Shown here: positions 1 through 6,629 of the stretch, one piece after another
How the letters are laid out: every line of letters starts with the position of its first letter
Position numbering within the stretch: the first letter of the stretch is position 1
Virus record (IMG/VR): IMGVR_UViG_3300008107_000496
Location: 1 to 25,137 of that record
From: a virus
DNA: 25,137 nucleotides
Strand: one strand, 5' to 3'
Notes under the pieces: generated by a model
Databases searched by the model: none
The model's input: only the letters and a program-made list of their open reading frames with translations
Told to the model about the DNA's origin: nothing
Position numbers and translations under genes: made by a program

Positions 1-1
1 G

Positions 2-346
2 GTAGATAACATCATACGAGACCTTCAATCTAAGGGACCTGAGCGAGGCATACGTAGTCCAATTGTCGTTGGATACCACAGAGACTCACATATGGGCATG
101 GTTGATGAGGGAAATCATCGTGTTTTGGCGGCACACATGGCTGGACATGAGTTTCTCCCCACTCATGTGATGCGTTTGTACTCTAAACCACTTGTAATGG
201 AAGAACGTGGTCAATTTCCAAAGTATCTTTCAGGTGAAAAGAAAACGTGGCCTTGGGCACAGCAAGTTAACCGTGGCATAGATGAGCATCATCCTGGGTA
301 TATGCACCCTCGTTGGGTTTTTCACCCAAATGATGTTCTTCACTAG
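2..346 (+). CDS. ParB/sulfiredoxin-like domain protein, 5'-truncated
   Basis: The reading frame is open from the first bases of the window, so the N-terminus lies outside it. At least 114 residues are visible. The visible part reads as the second half of a ParB-like fold: a helix, a strand with RSPIVVGY, then the signature DEGNHRVLAAH (GxHR-type motif). ParB-like domains bind or hydrolyse CTP, or act as nucleases, in partitioning and in many phage proteins of unknown role. Two more genes here (4761 and 5330) carry the same G[N/H]HRV.AA signature, so this is one of three divergent paralogues. The remaining C-terminal region, rich in Trp and His, has no motif I recognise. An ATG at 92 lies inside the ParB motif block and is unlikely to be the real start. 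Function is unknown. Confidence 0.75.
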   Translation, partial: VDNIIRDLQSKGPERGIRSPIVVGYHRDSHMGMVDEGNHRVLAAHMAGHEFLPTHVMRLYSKPLVMEERGQFPKYLSGEKKTWPWAQQVNRGIDEHHPGYMHPRWVFHPNDVLH

Positions 347-375
347 CCTAAAAACTAAATTTTTTCGGGTGAAGA

Positions 376-567
376 TTGATTCATGAATTTAAACAACCTT
401 TAGAGGTCAGTACTCCTCTTGGTGAAGGTGTTGCTCTATTGCTCATTGACTACGGGTGGGGTGCTAATAGTTGCTGGGTTGTTGTACTTGAGTCGGGTAT
501 TGTCAAGCATTTTGAGTCTAATGACATTCGCTTTTTACCTAATCCCACATGGGGTATTTTAAAGTAA
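376..567 (+). CDS. Small conserved-looking phage protein of unknown function
   Basis: The product has 63 residues. The only start available before an upstream in-frame stop at 370 is TTG at 376. The sequence is compact and beta-rich, with TPLGEGVALLLIDYG followed by a WVVVLESG strand and a SNDIRF ending. This resembles short phage proteins that pair a TPLG.G strand with a (N/K)DIR strand, but I cannot assign a function. It starts 30 nt after the ParB-like gene. Its stop codon (TAA 565-567) lies inside the -10-like box of the next gene. The start-codon choice is the weakest part of this call. Confidence 0.6.
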   Translation: MIHEFKQPLEVSTPLGEGVALLLIDYGWGANSCWVVVLESGIVKHFESNDIRFLPNPTWGILK

Positions 568-576
568 ACTATAGAA
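565..576 (+). promoter_or_regulatory. Leaderless-type promoter (TAAACT, 6 nt before ATG 577)
   Basis: TAAACT at 565-570 is followed by six bases and ATG 577. The block AGTAAACTATAGAAATG is nearly identical to the one before ATG 1628 (AGTAGACTATAGCAATG). No good -35 box is visible. It belongs to the set of 12 similar sites in this window. Confidence 0.6.
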
Positions 577-1613
577 ATGCTTAAGCCCTCAGAACTTCCT
601 GATGATTTACCTAACCGTTAATTAAACCAACAAGTCGCCTTACTGGCGAACAGCGTATTCTCCTTCAACCCCATGGTGAATCAGACTCATATGGACGCAC
701 TCACATCACTCCCGACACCTTTGCTAACTCTATTACAGACGTAAACAGAAGTGTAGAGCGTATTCCTGAACACAGAGAGAATCTTGAAAAGTATACGTTT
801 GCAAGAGACATGCTCCTTGAGCAAATGCGCACTGACATTCCGCAACACCAAAAAGATATGGCAACTGCACAGGTCAAGCGTATGTACCAACCGAAGATTG
901 ATAGGGCTCAACGCTCCCTAGACCACGCTGAGAAGGCAGAAATGCCATTGACAGGGTTGCACACCACATTGGCTGCGCTTTTGGGTAAGCGTGCGGTTGG
1001 TTGGTCACTGAGTGATGCTAACAGTAAGAACAGCGATTATTTAGACATGGATACAACAAAAGAGCCTGCGTACCCATTTGAGGACGGTCTTCCTGGTATG
1101 ACCGTTTCAAAAAACTCAGAGATTGCTGAAGGTAAGGCGGCACACCACGCAGATACCGCATCTCTTCCTCTTCTACAGCGTGTAGCCTCTCGTGTGGCTC
1201 CTTGGCACGCAAATGTTCATGCTCTTAACTCTGCCTATGGTGGACCAGAAGAGGGTGGCTGGACATACACGACAGGTAAAACTATTACCAATAGTCGTGG
1301 TTATATCACACAGCGTGGAGCAAGAAGGGCTGCTGAACGGCTTAGTGAACAATTTAAACCTGGTCGTCACGGCGTTGAGAATATGTCAGCGTCAGATGTT
1401 TACCAGATGGATAGAGACCAAGGTGCATTTGAACCTTTGGAGTACACAGATAACATGGCTGACTCCATGGGTATGCCTTCTAAGTTTATCCAAGAGCCCA
1501 ATGACGAAGATTATGACTACTCACACTTTGGAAAACCCTCTACGGACTATGACGTTACAGTAACTCGTGGTAAGGCTGGAGATTATCCGAAGAACAAACC
1601 CTACTACCAGTAA
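577..1613 (+). CDS. Phage protein of unknown function, apparently split by a -1 frame change near 616-621
   Basis: ATG 577 follows a leaderless-type promoter but meets TAA at 619-621 after only 14 codons (MLKPSELPDDLPNR). The -1 frame is open from 615 through to TAG/TAA at 1613 and reads as coding well upstream of its first ATG at 810 (LTGEQRILLQPHGESD). That stretch contains no ATG, GTG or TTG. A single -1 shift at about 618 would give one protein of about 345 residues. The N-terminal half is helical and charged. The C-terminal half has a GPEEGGWTYTTG strand, a helix rich in Arg and Ala (TQRGARRAAERL), and a terminal YPKNKPYYQ tail, a combination I associate with a small family of uncharacterised phage and cyanobacterial proteins. 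The cause could be a sequencing or assembly indel, a real frameshift mutation, recoding, or a non-standard start such as ATT 621. Confidence 0.65.
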
Positions 1614-1615
1614 AG

Positions 1616-1627
1616 TAGACTATAGCA
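1616..1627 (+). promoter_or_regulatory. Leaderless-type promoter (TAGACT, 6 nt before ATG 1628)
   Basis: TAGACT at 1616-1621 is followed by atagca and ATG 1628. Fifteen of 17 bases match the block before ATG 577. No -35 is evident. Confidence 0.6.
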
Positions 1628-2356
1628 ATGAGTAATTTAAGAGTTACAGACGTACAGTCTGCACTTCGCCATTATGCTGGTACTGGTCATGATGTCCTTA
1701 CTGACCCTCATGCCGTACACATTGACGGTGAACGTTATGGCTTGGCAGTAGGACATGAGTTAATTTTGGATAATGTAAAAGACTTAACTTCTTCAGGTTT
1801 ATTTACAAGTTTGATGCAATCAGAAAGGCCCCTCCTTTCGCAAGTCCGCACTATTACAACCCAATCCCCTCATCAACGAGAAAGTGGGATGTCTTCTCTA
1901 CTGCGAGAAGTAACACCCCACGTACCTGCAATCAGTAATAAATGGGGAGAGGGTAACGACTATAAGGAACCTTTAGGGATTTACAGTCACTACACTCATT
2001 TACAACCCTACACATATGCAGAACGGGCTAGTGGCACTATTAATGGTGTTCCTCCTTTTTGGGAGAGGGACCTTGACAGAAGCAAGATTGAGTCTCTCCA
2101 CCATAAAACTATTCATGACGCATTAAAGTCTCATACCACTGAAGAAGTGTCACATCCAGGTTTTAATTTTACAAACAGTGACATCAGAGGACCATTGACC
2201 AGTGCAGATAATTTCAATCATAAGGATGCACTTAAGCGTGCAGCAGGACTTGGTTCAGCACCTTTTAAAGGTCTTATTCGTATCCAACATGCACCATCCC
2301 AATCACTTTACACATACAATCCTGATACTGAACAATTGTTTAAACACGAGGGCTAA
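1628..2356 (+). CDS. Unknown protein, tandem paralogue A
   Basis: The product has 242 residues and no recognised catalytic motif. It is clearly paralogous to the next gene. Shared blocks are the N-terminus (MSNLRVTDVQSALRH), GHDVLT, a YGLA segment, LMQSERPLLSQV near residues 63-75, a helix with an IHDAL core, a SADNFNHKDAL segment, and the C-terminus FKGLI...YTYNPDTEQLFKHE. The gene begins at a leaderless-type promoter. Its stop overlaps the next start as TAATG, and the codons for its last residues (GAGGGC) supply a Shine-Dalgarno-like sequence for the next gene. The size and neighbourhood suggest an accessory or virion-associated effector, but this is inference only. Confidence 0.85.
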   Translation: MSNLRVTDVQSALRHYAGTGHDVLTDPHAVHIDGERYGLAVGHELILDNVKDLTSSGLFTSLMQSERPLLSQVRTITTQSPHQRESGMSSLLREVTPHVPAISNKWGEGNDYKEPLGIYSHYTHLQPYTYAERASGTINGVPPFWERDLDRSKIESLHHKTIHDALKSHTTEEVSHPGFNFTNSDIRGPLTSADNFNHKDALKRAAGLGSAPFKGLIRIQHAPSQSLYTYNPDTEQLFKHEG

Positions 2357-3054
2357 TGAGTGATTTAAGAGTAACCGATGTTCAGGCTGCCCTACGCCAT
2401 TTCCAAAGCGTTGGTCATGATGTTATGACTAACCCTCGTATGTTAAACCTTGAGGGTCGTGAGTACGGGCTGGCTGCACTACACCACTTAAGTGTTTTAA
2501 AAGATAATCGTGGTGACCTTCTGCATTCGTATTTAATGCAGTCAGAACGTCCTTTACTATCTGAGGTGCATACTCAGTCGTTTGAACCAGAAGATGGTAT
2601 TCAACGTATATCACGTTTTGTTCAACCCCATCAACCAAGAATGCACACGAATACAAAAACGGGTACCTCTTATCACGGTTATGAGTCCAATAGTTATGTT
2701 ACGGACCCAGGGTCTTGGGGGGACGACTCCTATGCCCCTGTTGGGTCTGTGCTCTGGACACCAGATACCTTTTGGACACAGGGTCCTCATAAAGACATTC
2801 ATGAAGCGTTGGAATCTCACAGAAGTGCAGATGTTAGCCATACAGGAACAGTAATTACAGATGGTAGTTACAAAAATGCTCGTGCTATGGATAGTGCAGA
2901 CAGATTCAACAATAAAGAAGCATTAGCCAATACTTTACCAAAGGGAGATATTTTTAAAGGTTTAGTATCAGTAACTCATTCACTGCCTGATAACAAACGT
3001 GCTAGATACACCTATAACCCTGATACCGAACAATTATTTAAGCACGAGGATTAA
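2356..3054 (+). CDS. Unknown protein, tandem paralogue B
   Basis: The product has 232 residues and is a diverged duplicate of the preceding gene. It shares MSDLRVTDVQAALRHF, GHDVMTNPR, YLMQSERPLLSEV, SADRFNNKEAL and YTYNPDTEQLFKHED. The middle section (residues about 75-150) is the least conserved and is rich in Gly, Ser, Tyr and Trp, so it may be the specificity region. It is translationally coupled to paralogue A through TAATG. Its C-terminal codons contain GAGGA, placed 6 nt before the next ATG at 3057. I cannot name a family for either paralogue. Confidence 0.85.
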   Translation: MSDLRVTDVQAALRHFQSVGHDVMTNPRMLNLEGREYGLAALHHLSVLKDNRGDLLHSYLMQSERPLLSEVHTQSFEPEDGIQRISRFVQPHQPRMHTNTKTGTSYHGYESNSYVTDPGSWGDDSYAPVGSVLWTPDTFWTQGPHKDIHEALESHRSADVSHTGTVITDGSYKNARAMDSADRFNNKEALANTLPKGDIFKGLVSVTHSLPDNKRARYTYNPDTEQLFKHED

Positions 3055-3056
3055 GT

Positions 3057-3218
3057 ATGCCAGTACCTACAGGACCACAGTTTCAACAGAACGAAGACGA
3101 AGACGGCCCATACTGCAACAACTGCACTGACGACATGGGGGAAGCGTTGGAGTGGCACGACAGAGAGACTATTCACCCTAGTAAGCGTCTTCCATGTAAG
3201 GGTTGTGGCGCAAAATAA
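3057..3218 (+). CDS. Small zinc-ribbon protein (two CxxC knuckles)
   Basis: The product has 53 residues and is too short for most gene callers. It contains YCNNC (C20, C23) and PCKGC (C47, C50), a classical four-cysteine zinc ribbon separated by an acidic and His-containing stretch. GAGGA lies 6 nt upstream of the ATG as a ribosome-binding site. The stop overlaps the next start as TAATG. Such miniature zinc ribbons in phages are usually of unknown function, possibly nucleic-acid or protein adaptors. Confidence 0.75.
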   Translation: MPVPTGPQFQQNEDEDGPYCNNCTDDMGEALEWHDRETIHPSKRLPCKGCGAK

Positions 3219-3658
3219 TGCCTAAGATTGTTTACCACGGAACTTTTGGTGAACACGCACCTCATGAATATGGTGAACCTTTTCATGCGGGCACCATGAG
3301 AGCCACAGATGACCGTAGTTACGACCAAATCATGGCTGGAGAGATTGAAGAACCTGCTATCCGACAGGTGCATGGTTATGAAATTAGTGATGATGCCCCT
3401 ACAGCGTCCAGCACATATGACGACCCGATGTCCTCAGGTGAGTATAAGGTTCCAGAAACTTCTCAGACACGTATCTACCCCTATAAAAACGAGCGTGAAG
3501 ACCGTGGCTCAATCTCCTATGTCATCCCATCAAGTTTTGTGGGTAACCATGTGAAACATCTTGGGGTGCAGTTTCAGGGATTCCACGGCAATGATGAACA
3601 ACATGATGCTTTGATGGGTGCTATCTCAACCATGGTCGGTGGGCCATTTAAACAGTAG
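3218..3658 (+). CDS. Putative ADP-ribosyltransferase-like protein (YHGT / FHAGT motifs)
   Basis: The product has 146 residues. I start it at ATG 3218 (MPKIVYHGT) because that ATG overlaps the upstream stop as TAATG; an in-frame TTG at 3203 lies inside the upstream zinc-ribbon gene. The opening IVYHGT strand is the hallmark first strand of the ART fold. It is followed by FHAGTMRATDDR (residues 22-33), a helix, a YEIS strand, a DDP segment, then IYPYKNEREDRGSISYVIP and a VGNHVKHLGVQF strand. ART enzymes transfer ADP-ribose from NAD to proteins, nucleic acids or small molecules. I do not see an unambiguous catalytic Glu, so activity is uncertain. It is last in the transcription unit that starts at 1628. 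Confidence 0.65.
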   Translation: MPKIVYHGTFGEHAPHEYGEPFHAGTMRATDDRSYDQIMAGEIEEPAIRQVHGYEISDDAPTASSTYDDPMSSGEYKVPETSQTRIYPYKNEREDRGSISYVIPSSFVGNHVKHLGVQFQGFHGNDEQHDALMGAISTMVGGPFKQ

Positions 3659-3660
3659 GT

Positions 3661-3672
3661 TATAATCAGGCT
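3661..3672 (+). promoter_or_regulatory. Leaderless-type promoter (TATAAT, 6 nt before ATG 3673)
   Basis: A perfect TATAAT at 3661-3666 is followed by caggct and ATG 3673. This is the best single -10 match among the twelve sites. Confidence 0.7.
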
Positions 3673-3846
3673 ATGCCAACGTATCAGTATAAGTGCCCAA
3701 ATGACCACTACTACGAAGAAGAGCGGTCAATGACATCCCCCGAACCCATTCTTATCTGCACTGCTTGTTCAGAAGAGATGAAGAAAGTCTTTAGCGCCCC
3801 CGCCGTCAACTTGGTTGGTCGTGGGTTCTACCGCAACGGCGGATAG
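3673..3846 (+). CDS. FmdB-type zinc-ribbon protein
   Basis: The product has 57 residues. It follows the FmdB/CxxC layout from end to end: MPTYQYKC start, a short acidic loop, a LICTAC knuckle (C29, C32), a KKVFSAPAV segment and a GRGFYRN C-terminus. The first knuckle is degenerate: C8 is followed by PND and then H12 instead of a second Cys, so zinc binding may use Asp or His. FmdB-like proteins were named as putative regulators, and small phage copies have no settled role. The gene has its own leaderless-type promoter and is followed by another unit 12 nt later. Confidence 0.85.
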   Translation: MPTYQYKCPNDHYYEEERSMTSPEPILICTACSEEMKKVFSAPAVNLVGRGFYRNGG

Positions 3847-3858
3847 TATACTTATTAG
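3847..3858 (+). promoter_or_regulatory. Leaderless-type promoter (TATACT, 6 nt before ATG 3859)
   Basis: TATACT at 3847-3852 begins directly after the upstream stop and is followed by tattag and ATG 3859. The local block tagTATACT is repeated before ATG 5687. Confidence 0.65.
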
Positions 3859-4758
3859 ATGTCGTGGTATAGCCAGATTTCTAACACTCCAAGAAATCAA
3901 ATTGATTGGGATGCAGTTAAACAACAATCTGCTGAGTTAAACGGCAATAGTGCTCGCAGCATAGATGCGATTGTTGCACACGTACCAAAGTACACCGCTG
4001 TTAAAGAAGGTCAGCAACACCCTGTAGGTAAGCATGGGCAACTTAAGTTGTTCCATGAGCATGTCTGGCCTAAGGGTTACACCCCCGACCGTCTGAATGC
4101 TGTAAGTGAGGCTACTGCTGGGTTTGTAAATGACAGTATTGGTAGCGACCATTCTGCTCACTTACAAAATAAAATTGTAGAAACAATGGCTCGTTCTACT
4201 GTACCCACAGATACTTTAAGAGCACTTGCTGACCAAGGCACTATTGATATTACGGACGAGACATCTGAGGGTGAATTTGACCCCGACACATCTGAAGTTC
4301 GTATAAATCCAAGAGTTTTAGGAAGCAAAGGAACCTTCCACCCCGATGCTTCTGGAACAGTGGCAAGTCAAATGACTATGCATGAGTTGGGCCACTTGCA
4401 TGATTATGCATCTGACTATGACGATTTTTGGAAAAACAACGACAACCGTTCATGGTATTCAGGTTCAGGTGGTCTATTGGCCAGTCCTGCCCTAGAAGGG
4501 CGTGCTGAGGGCTTCAGGTTGGCTACGACACGTGTCACACGAGGGATGCGCCGCTACAACGAGGCTATTATGGGCCCAACTGCTAAGTACAGTAGTTCAG
4601 GGTTTTCAGGACCAGCACGAGGTGTTTTTAACCTGAACCGTCTTAAGTCATTTCGCCATGCCAGTGGTCTGGACCCACTTCCCCGCATTACAGAAACTCC
4701 TGCTACTGCGGAAACTCTTGAGCAACCAACACTTCCTGGTATGGAAAAGTATTTATAA
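3859..4758 (+). CDS. Putative zincin metallopeptidase (HELGH)
   Basis: The product has 299 residues. MTMHELGHLHDY places the zinc-binding HELGH at residues 175-179. ALEGRAEGFR (E213, E217) follows about 35 residues later and could supply a glutamate third ligand. Before the active site there is a DPDTSEVRINP strand (about 141-151), typical of the edge strand preceding the active-site helix in zincins. The N-terminal 110 residues contain QLKLFHEHVWP (61-71), which resembles a bacterial sliding-clamp-binding peptide. The protein ends QPTLPGMEKYL. The second HELGH protein, at 7722, shares the layout of strand, HELGH and then EG.A.(A/G)F. There is no signal peptide, so it would act in the host cytoplasm or be carried in the virion. 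Substrate unknown. Confidence 0.75.
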   Translation: MSWYSQISNTPRNQIDWDAVKQQSAELNGNSARSIDAIVAHVPKYTAVKEGQQHPVGKHGQLKLFHEHVWPKGYTPDRLNAVSEATAGFVNDSIGSDHSAHLQNKIVETMARSTVPTDTLRALADQGTIDITDETSEGEFDPDTSEVRINPRVLGSKGTFHPDASGTVASQMTMHELGHLHDYASDYDDFWKNNDNRSWYSGSGGLLASPALEGRAEGFRLATTRVTRGMRRYNEAIMGPTAKYSSSGFSGPARGVFNLNRLKSFRHASGLDPLPRITETPATAETLEQPTLPGMEKYL

Positions 4759-4760
4759 AC

Positions 4761-5288
4761 ATGATTAGTAAAGACTTGTTTGGAAAGATTCGTGTAACAC
4801 CTCGGCCTATGGTTGAGCCTGAGTCTGTTCCTGTACAACTTTCTCAGAAGCCTAAAAACCCAAACCAGTACAAACTATTCATGCGCCCACAAGAGTTGAT
4901 GGATACTGTTAAGTATTCTGTTGATTATGGGATTGTTCCATACAATATTCGCCAGACTAATGATGGTGAACGTATCTTAAATGAAGTATGGAATCAAAAA
5001 ACTAAAGAGTTGCGAAGGTCTGCTTATTCAGGATTAGTCAACAGTATTGAACAACATGGCATATTACGTCCTGTAACTATTGAAGACCGTGGACATGGGC
5101 GTGCTTTTGGGATGGGACAAGGGCATCACCGAGTAGTGGCTGCTCAAAGGGTTGAAAATAGAACAGGTCGTCAAGTCTACATTCCTGTTGTGTACAGCAA
5201 TGATTACGATGAAACAGAAGACACAAGAAACTACCCTATGACAGAAGTAGAAAAAGACTTCCGAAATAACAGAGTTAGTTTTGACTAA
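4761..5288 (+). CDS. ParB-like domain protein
   Basis: The product has 175 residues and starts 3 nt after the zincin stop. The N-terminal 45 residues are Pro-rich and end with NQYKLFMRPQELMD (35-48). The ParB-like core follows: a helix (SGLVNSIEQHG), ILRPVTIED as the strand with Pro, a GRAFGMGQGHHRVVAAQR signature and a YIPVVYSNDYDE ending. The QGHHRV motif replaces the GxHR of canonical ParB. The FM[T/R]..EL segment is shared with the next ParB-like gene (FMTAYEL), which supports an ancestral duplication. Its DNA target or enzymatic role is not known. Confidence 0.8.
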   Translation: MISKDLFGKIRVTPRPMVEPESVPVQLSQKPKNPNQYKLFMRPQELMDTVKYSVDYGIVPYNIRQTNDGERILNEVWNQKTKELRRSAYSGLVNSIEQHGILRPVTIEDRGHGRAFGMGQGHHRVVAAQRVENRTGRQVYIPVVYSNDYDETEDTRNYPMTEVEKDFRNNRVSFD

Positions 5289-5290
5289 GG

Positions 5291-5319
5291 TTGACATTAC
5301 AAAAACTGACCTGTACAGT
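5291..5319 (+). promoter_or_regulatory. Possible sigma70-type promoter (TTGACA-17-TACAGT)
   Basis: TTGACA at 5291-5296 and TACAGT at 5314-5319 are separated by exactly 17 nt, upstream of ATG 5330. It is the only site in the window where I see a good -35 and a correct spacer, so the match could be fortuitous. Confidence 0.4.
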
Positions 5320-5329
5320 CTGTTTCATT

Positions 5330-5674
5330 ATGTTTATGACTGCTTATGAACTTTTTACTGAAGTTCCTTCAGGGGACGCTTTTGGCTTAACTTTGGCTGA
5401 GAGCACCGAGTTAGCAACACGAAAACTAGAAGAAGCCCGTACTGGTGATGCATACACCACCAAGTTTCCTGCTTTATTGGGTGATGAGTCATTGTATGAC
5501 AGCATTGCCAAAAACGGCGTAACAAGCCCTGTCATCCTAGCCTACAAAGGGTTTGTGGTTGAGCGCATGCCAGAACACCATAAAGGTAAGGCTTTTATCC
5601 ATAACGGTAATCACCGAGTGGTTGCGGCATACCACATTGACCCAACCATGCTTATAGAGGTTGAGTACCTTTAG
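5330..5674 (+). CDS. ParB-like domain protein
   Basis: The product has 114 residues from ATG 5330 (MFMTAYEL). An ATG at 5336 and a TTG at 5291 are alternatives. I chose 5330 because FMTAYEL aligns with FMRPQEL in the preceding ParB-like protein, while the TTG would overlap a possible -35. A helix with a YDSIAKNG core is followed by VTSPVILAYKG, a charged loop (ERMPEHHKG) and the signature IHNGNHRVVAAYH. The protein ends with a IEVEYL strand, so it is almost only the ParB-like domain. The NGNHRV motif matches that of the first gene in the window (EGNHRV). Confidence 0.8.
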   Translation: MFMTAYELFTEVPSGDAFGLTLAESTELATRKLEEARTGDAYTTKFPALLGDESLYDSIAKNGVTSPVILAYKGFVVERMPEHHKGKAFIHNGNHRVVAAYHIDPTMLIEVEYL

Positions 5675-5686
5675 TATACTGATTAC
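5675..5686 (+). promoter_or_regulatory. Leaderless-type promoter (TATACT, 6 nt before ATG 5687)
   Basis: TATACT at 5675-5680 is followed by gattac and ATG 5687. The box and spacing are the same as before ATG 3859. Confidence 0.65.
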
Positions 5687-5887
5687 ATGACAGTTCCAGA
5701 CGGCCAGCAATTTAGAGGCGTAAACATTATAAAACTTCCAGGTCAATATGCTGGGTGGAAAGTAGATGCTCCAGGTATGAACCTTACGTCTAGCAATATC
5801 AAGGGTATTAAGAAGCATATTAATACAAGCCTTGAGGCAGGGTTCCAAGTGATTGACGGTCGCCTCCACAAGCCACAGTCTGAGTGA
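5687..5887 (+). CDS. Small hypothetical protein
   Basis: The product has 66 residues, with a strand-rich N-terminus (FRGVNIIKLPGQYAGWKVD) and a helix with a IKKHINTSLEAGF core before a basic tail. No family is recognised. The regular alternation and the promoter exactly 6 nt before the ATG support expression as a single-gene unit between the ParB-like gene and the membrane protein gene. Confidence 0.7.
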   Translation: MTVPDGQQFRGVNIIKLPGQYAGWKVDAPGMNLTSSNIKGIKKHINTSLEAGFQVIDGRLHKPQSE

Positions 5888-5893
5888 CTGGTG

Positions 5894-5905
5894 TAAAATA
5901 ATACA
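5894..5905 (+). promoter_or_regulatory. Leaderless-type promoter (TAAAAT, 6 nt before GTG 5906)
   Basis: TAAAAT at 5894-5899 is followed by aataca and GTG 5906. The position of the box supports GTG 5906 as the start. Confidence 0.6.
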
Positions 5906-6136
5906 GTGAAACAGATTCTCCTCCGTATTTGTGCAGCCTTTGCTGCTACTGGTCTATCGGTCGTTGGCGCTGGCGCTATTGCTGGTATTCCGCTGTGGAA
6001 AGCCATTATGATGGCTGGTATTGGTGGTGTGTCCTTCGTTGTTGAGGGACTTGCACGAGCCTATATGGATGATGGTAAATTAACAGTTGATGAGATTAAT
6101 GATGTCTTCAACAAAGTTGACAAGAAAGCAAAGTAA
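5906..6136 (+). CDS. Small membrane protein with EF-hand-like tail, possible holin
   Basis: The product has 76 residues with a GTG start. Two hydrophobic stretches (about residues 4-27 and 30-49) separated by a Gly/Pro turn indicate a helical hairpin in the membrane. The tail contains MDDGKLTVDEINDVF (54-68), which resembles a half EF-hand or dockerin-type calcium loop followed by a helix, then a Lys-rich end. Size and topology suit a class II holin, but the lysin is 14 kb away, and the Ca-binding-like tail is also found in other small phage membrane proteins. Function is therefore open. The stop overlaps the next start as TAATG. Confidence 0.75.
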   Translation: MKQILLRICAAFAATGLSVVGAGAIAGIPLWKAIMMAGIGGVSFVVEGLARAYMDDGKLTVDEINDVFNKVDKKAK

Positions 6137-6294
6137 TGCCAACATCTAAGCGTTGGAGTGACCCAGAAGACAATGAGTACACCGATGATGAGGGTAACAT
6201 TCTCTATTACGACCGCACTGGACGTTTGCGCAAGTTTAAATCAACTGACATTGAGTATCAACAGCAGTACCACTATCACGAAGAAGATAACTAA
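6136..6294 (+). CDS. Small acidic hypothetical protein
   Basis: The product has 52 residues, very hydrophilic, with SDPEDNEYTDDEGN at residues 8-21 and a Tyr/Gln/His-rich end. A GNILYYDRTGRLRKF segment looks like a single beta hairpin. It is linked to both neighbours by TAATG overlaps (6134-6138 and 6292-6296), which supports real translation despite its length. No family is recognised. Confidence 0.7.
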   Translation: MPTSKRWSDPEDNEYTDDEGNILYYDRTGRLRKFKSTDIEYQQQYHYHEEDN

Positions 6295-6629
6295 TGGCCA
6301 GAAAAAAGGATGAAGGCTTTGACCCAGAGGGTGACGGTCCTACATTTCGCCGTGACATCTCACAAAGTGACTTACCTCCTGACGAAGCAAGAGACTTTGC
6401 CATCAAAATGGACAACGTCCGTAGAGCCCGTGCTGCTAACGACCCAACTAAACCTAAAAAGCGCAGAGCACCGTCTAAGAAGAAAATAGAGCGTGGTCTT
6501 GAACGGCAAAGAATCATGAACGCAACGCAGTTTCGTGAGCCTGAAGACCGTGGTCCAAACCCAAATTACGTTCCTCCTGCGCCAGGAACTTATGGTGGTC
6601 CACCACTGCCTCGTTCTACAGAGGGTTAG
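6294..6629 (+). CDS. Basic, probably disordered hypothetical protein
   Basis: The product has 111 residues. A charged N-terminus is followed by a Lys/Arg-rich centre (KPKKRRAPSKKKIERGLERQ, about 53-72) and a Pro/Gly/Asn-rich C-terminus. The basic segment could bind nucleic acid, but there is no recognised domain. The 3' end overlaps the 3' end of the opposite-strand methyltransferase by 14 nt (6616-6629). Confidence 0.75.
   Translation: MARKKDEGFDPEGDGPTFRRDISQSDLPPDEARDFAIKMDNVRRARAANDPTKPKKRRAPSKKKIERGLERQRIMNATQFREPEDRGPNPNYVPPAPGTYGGPPLPRSTEG

Noticed and set aside
343-369. Rho-independent terminator after the first gene (CC.AAAAA / TTTTT.GG)
   Set aside because: The stem is A/T only, with mismatches and no clear GC clamp, too weak to list as a feature.
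1192-1563. 123-codon plus-strand open frame in another frame
   Set aside because: It overlaps the better coding frame that carries EGGWTYTTG and the RGARRAAERL helix. The alternative product looks random and has no promoter or ribosome-binding site.
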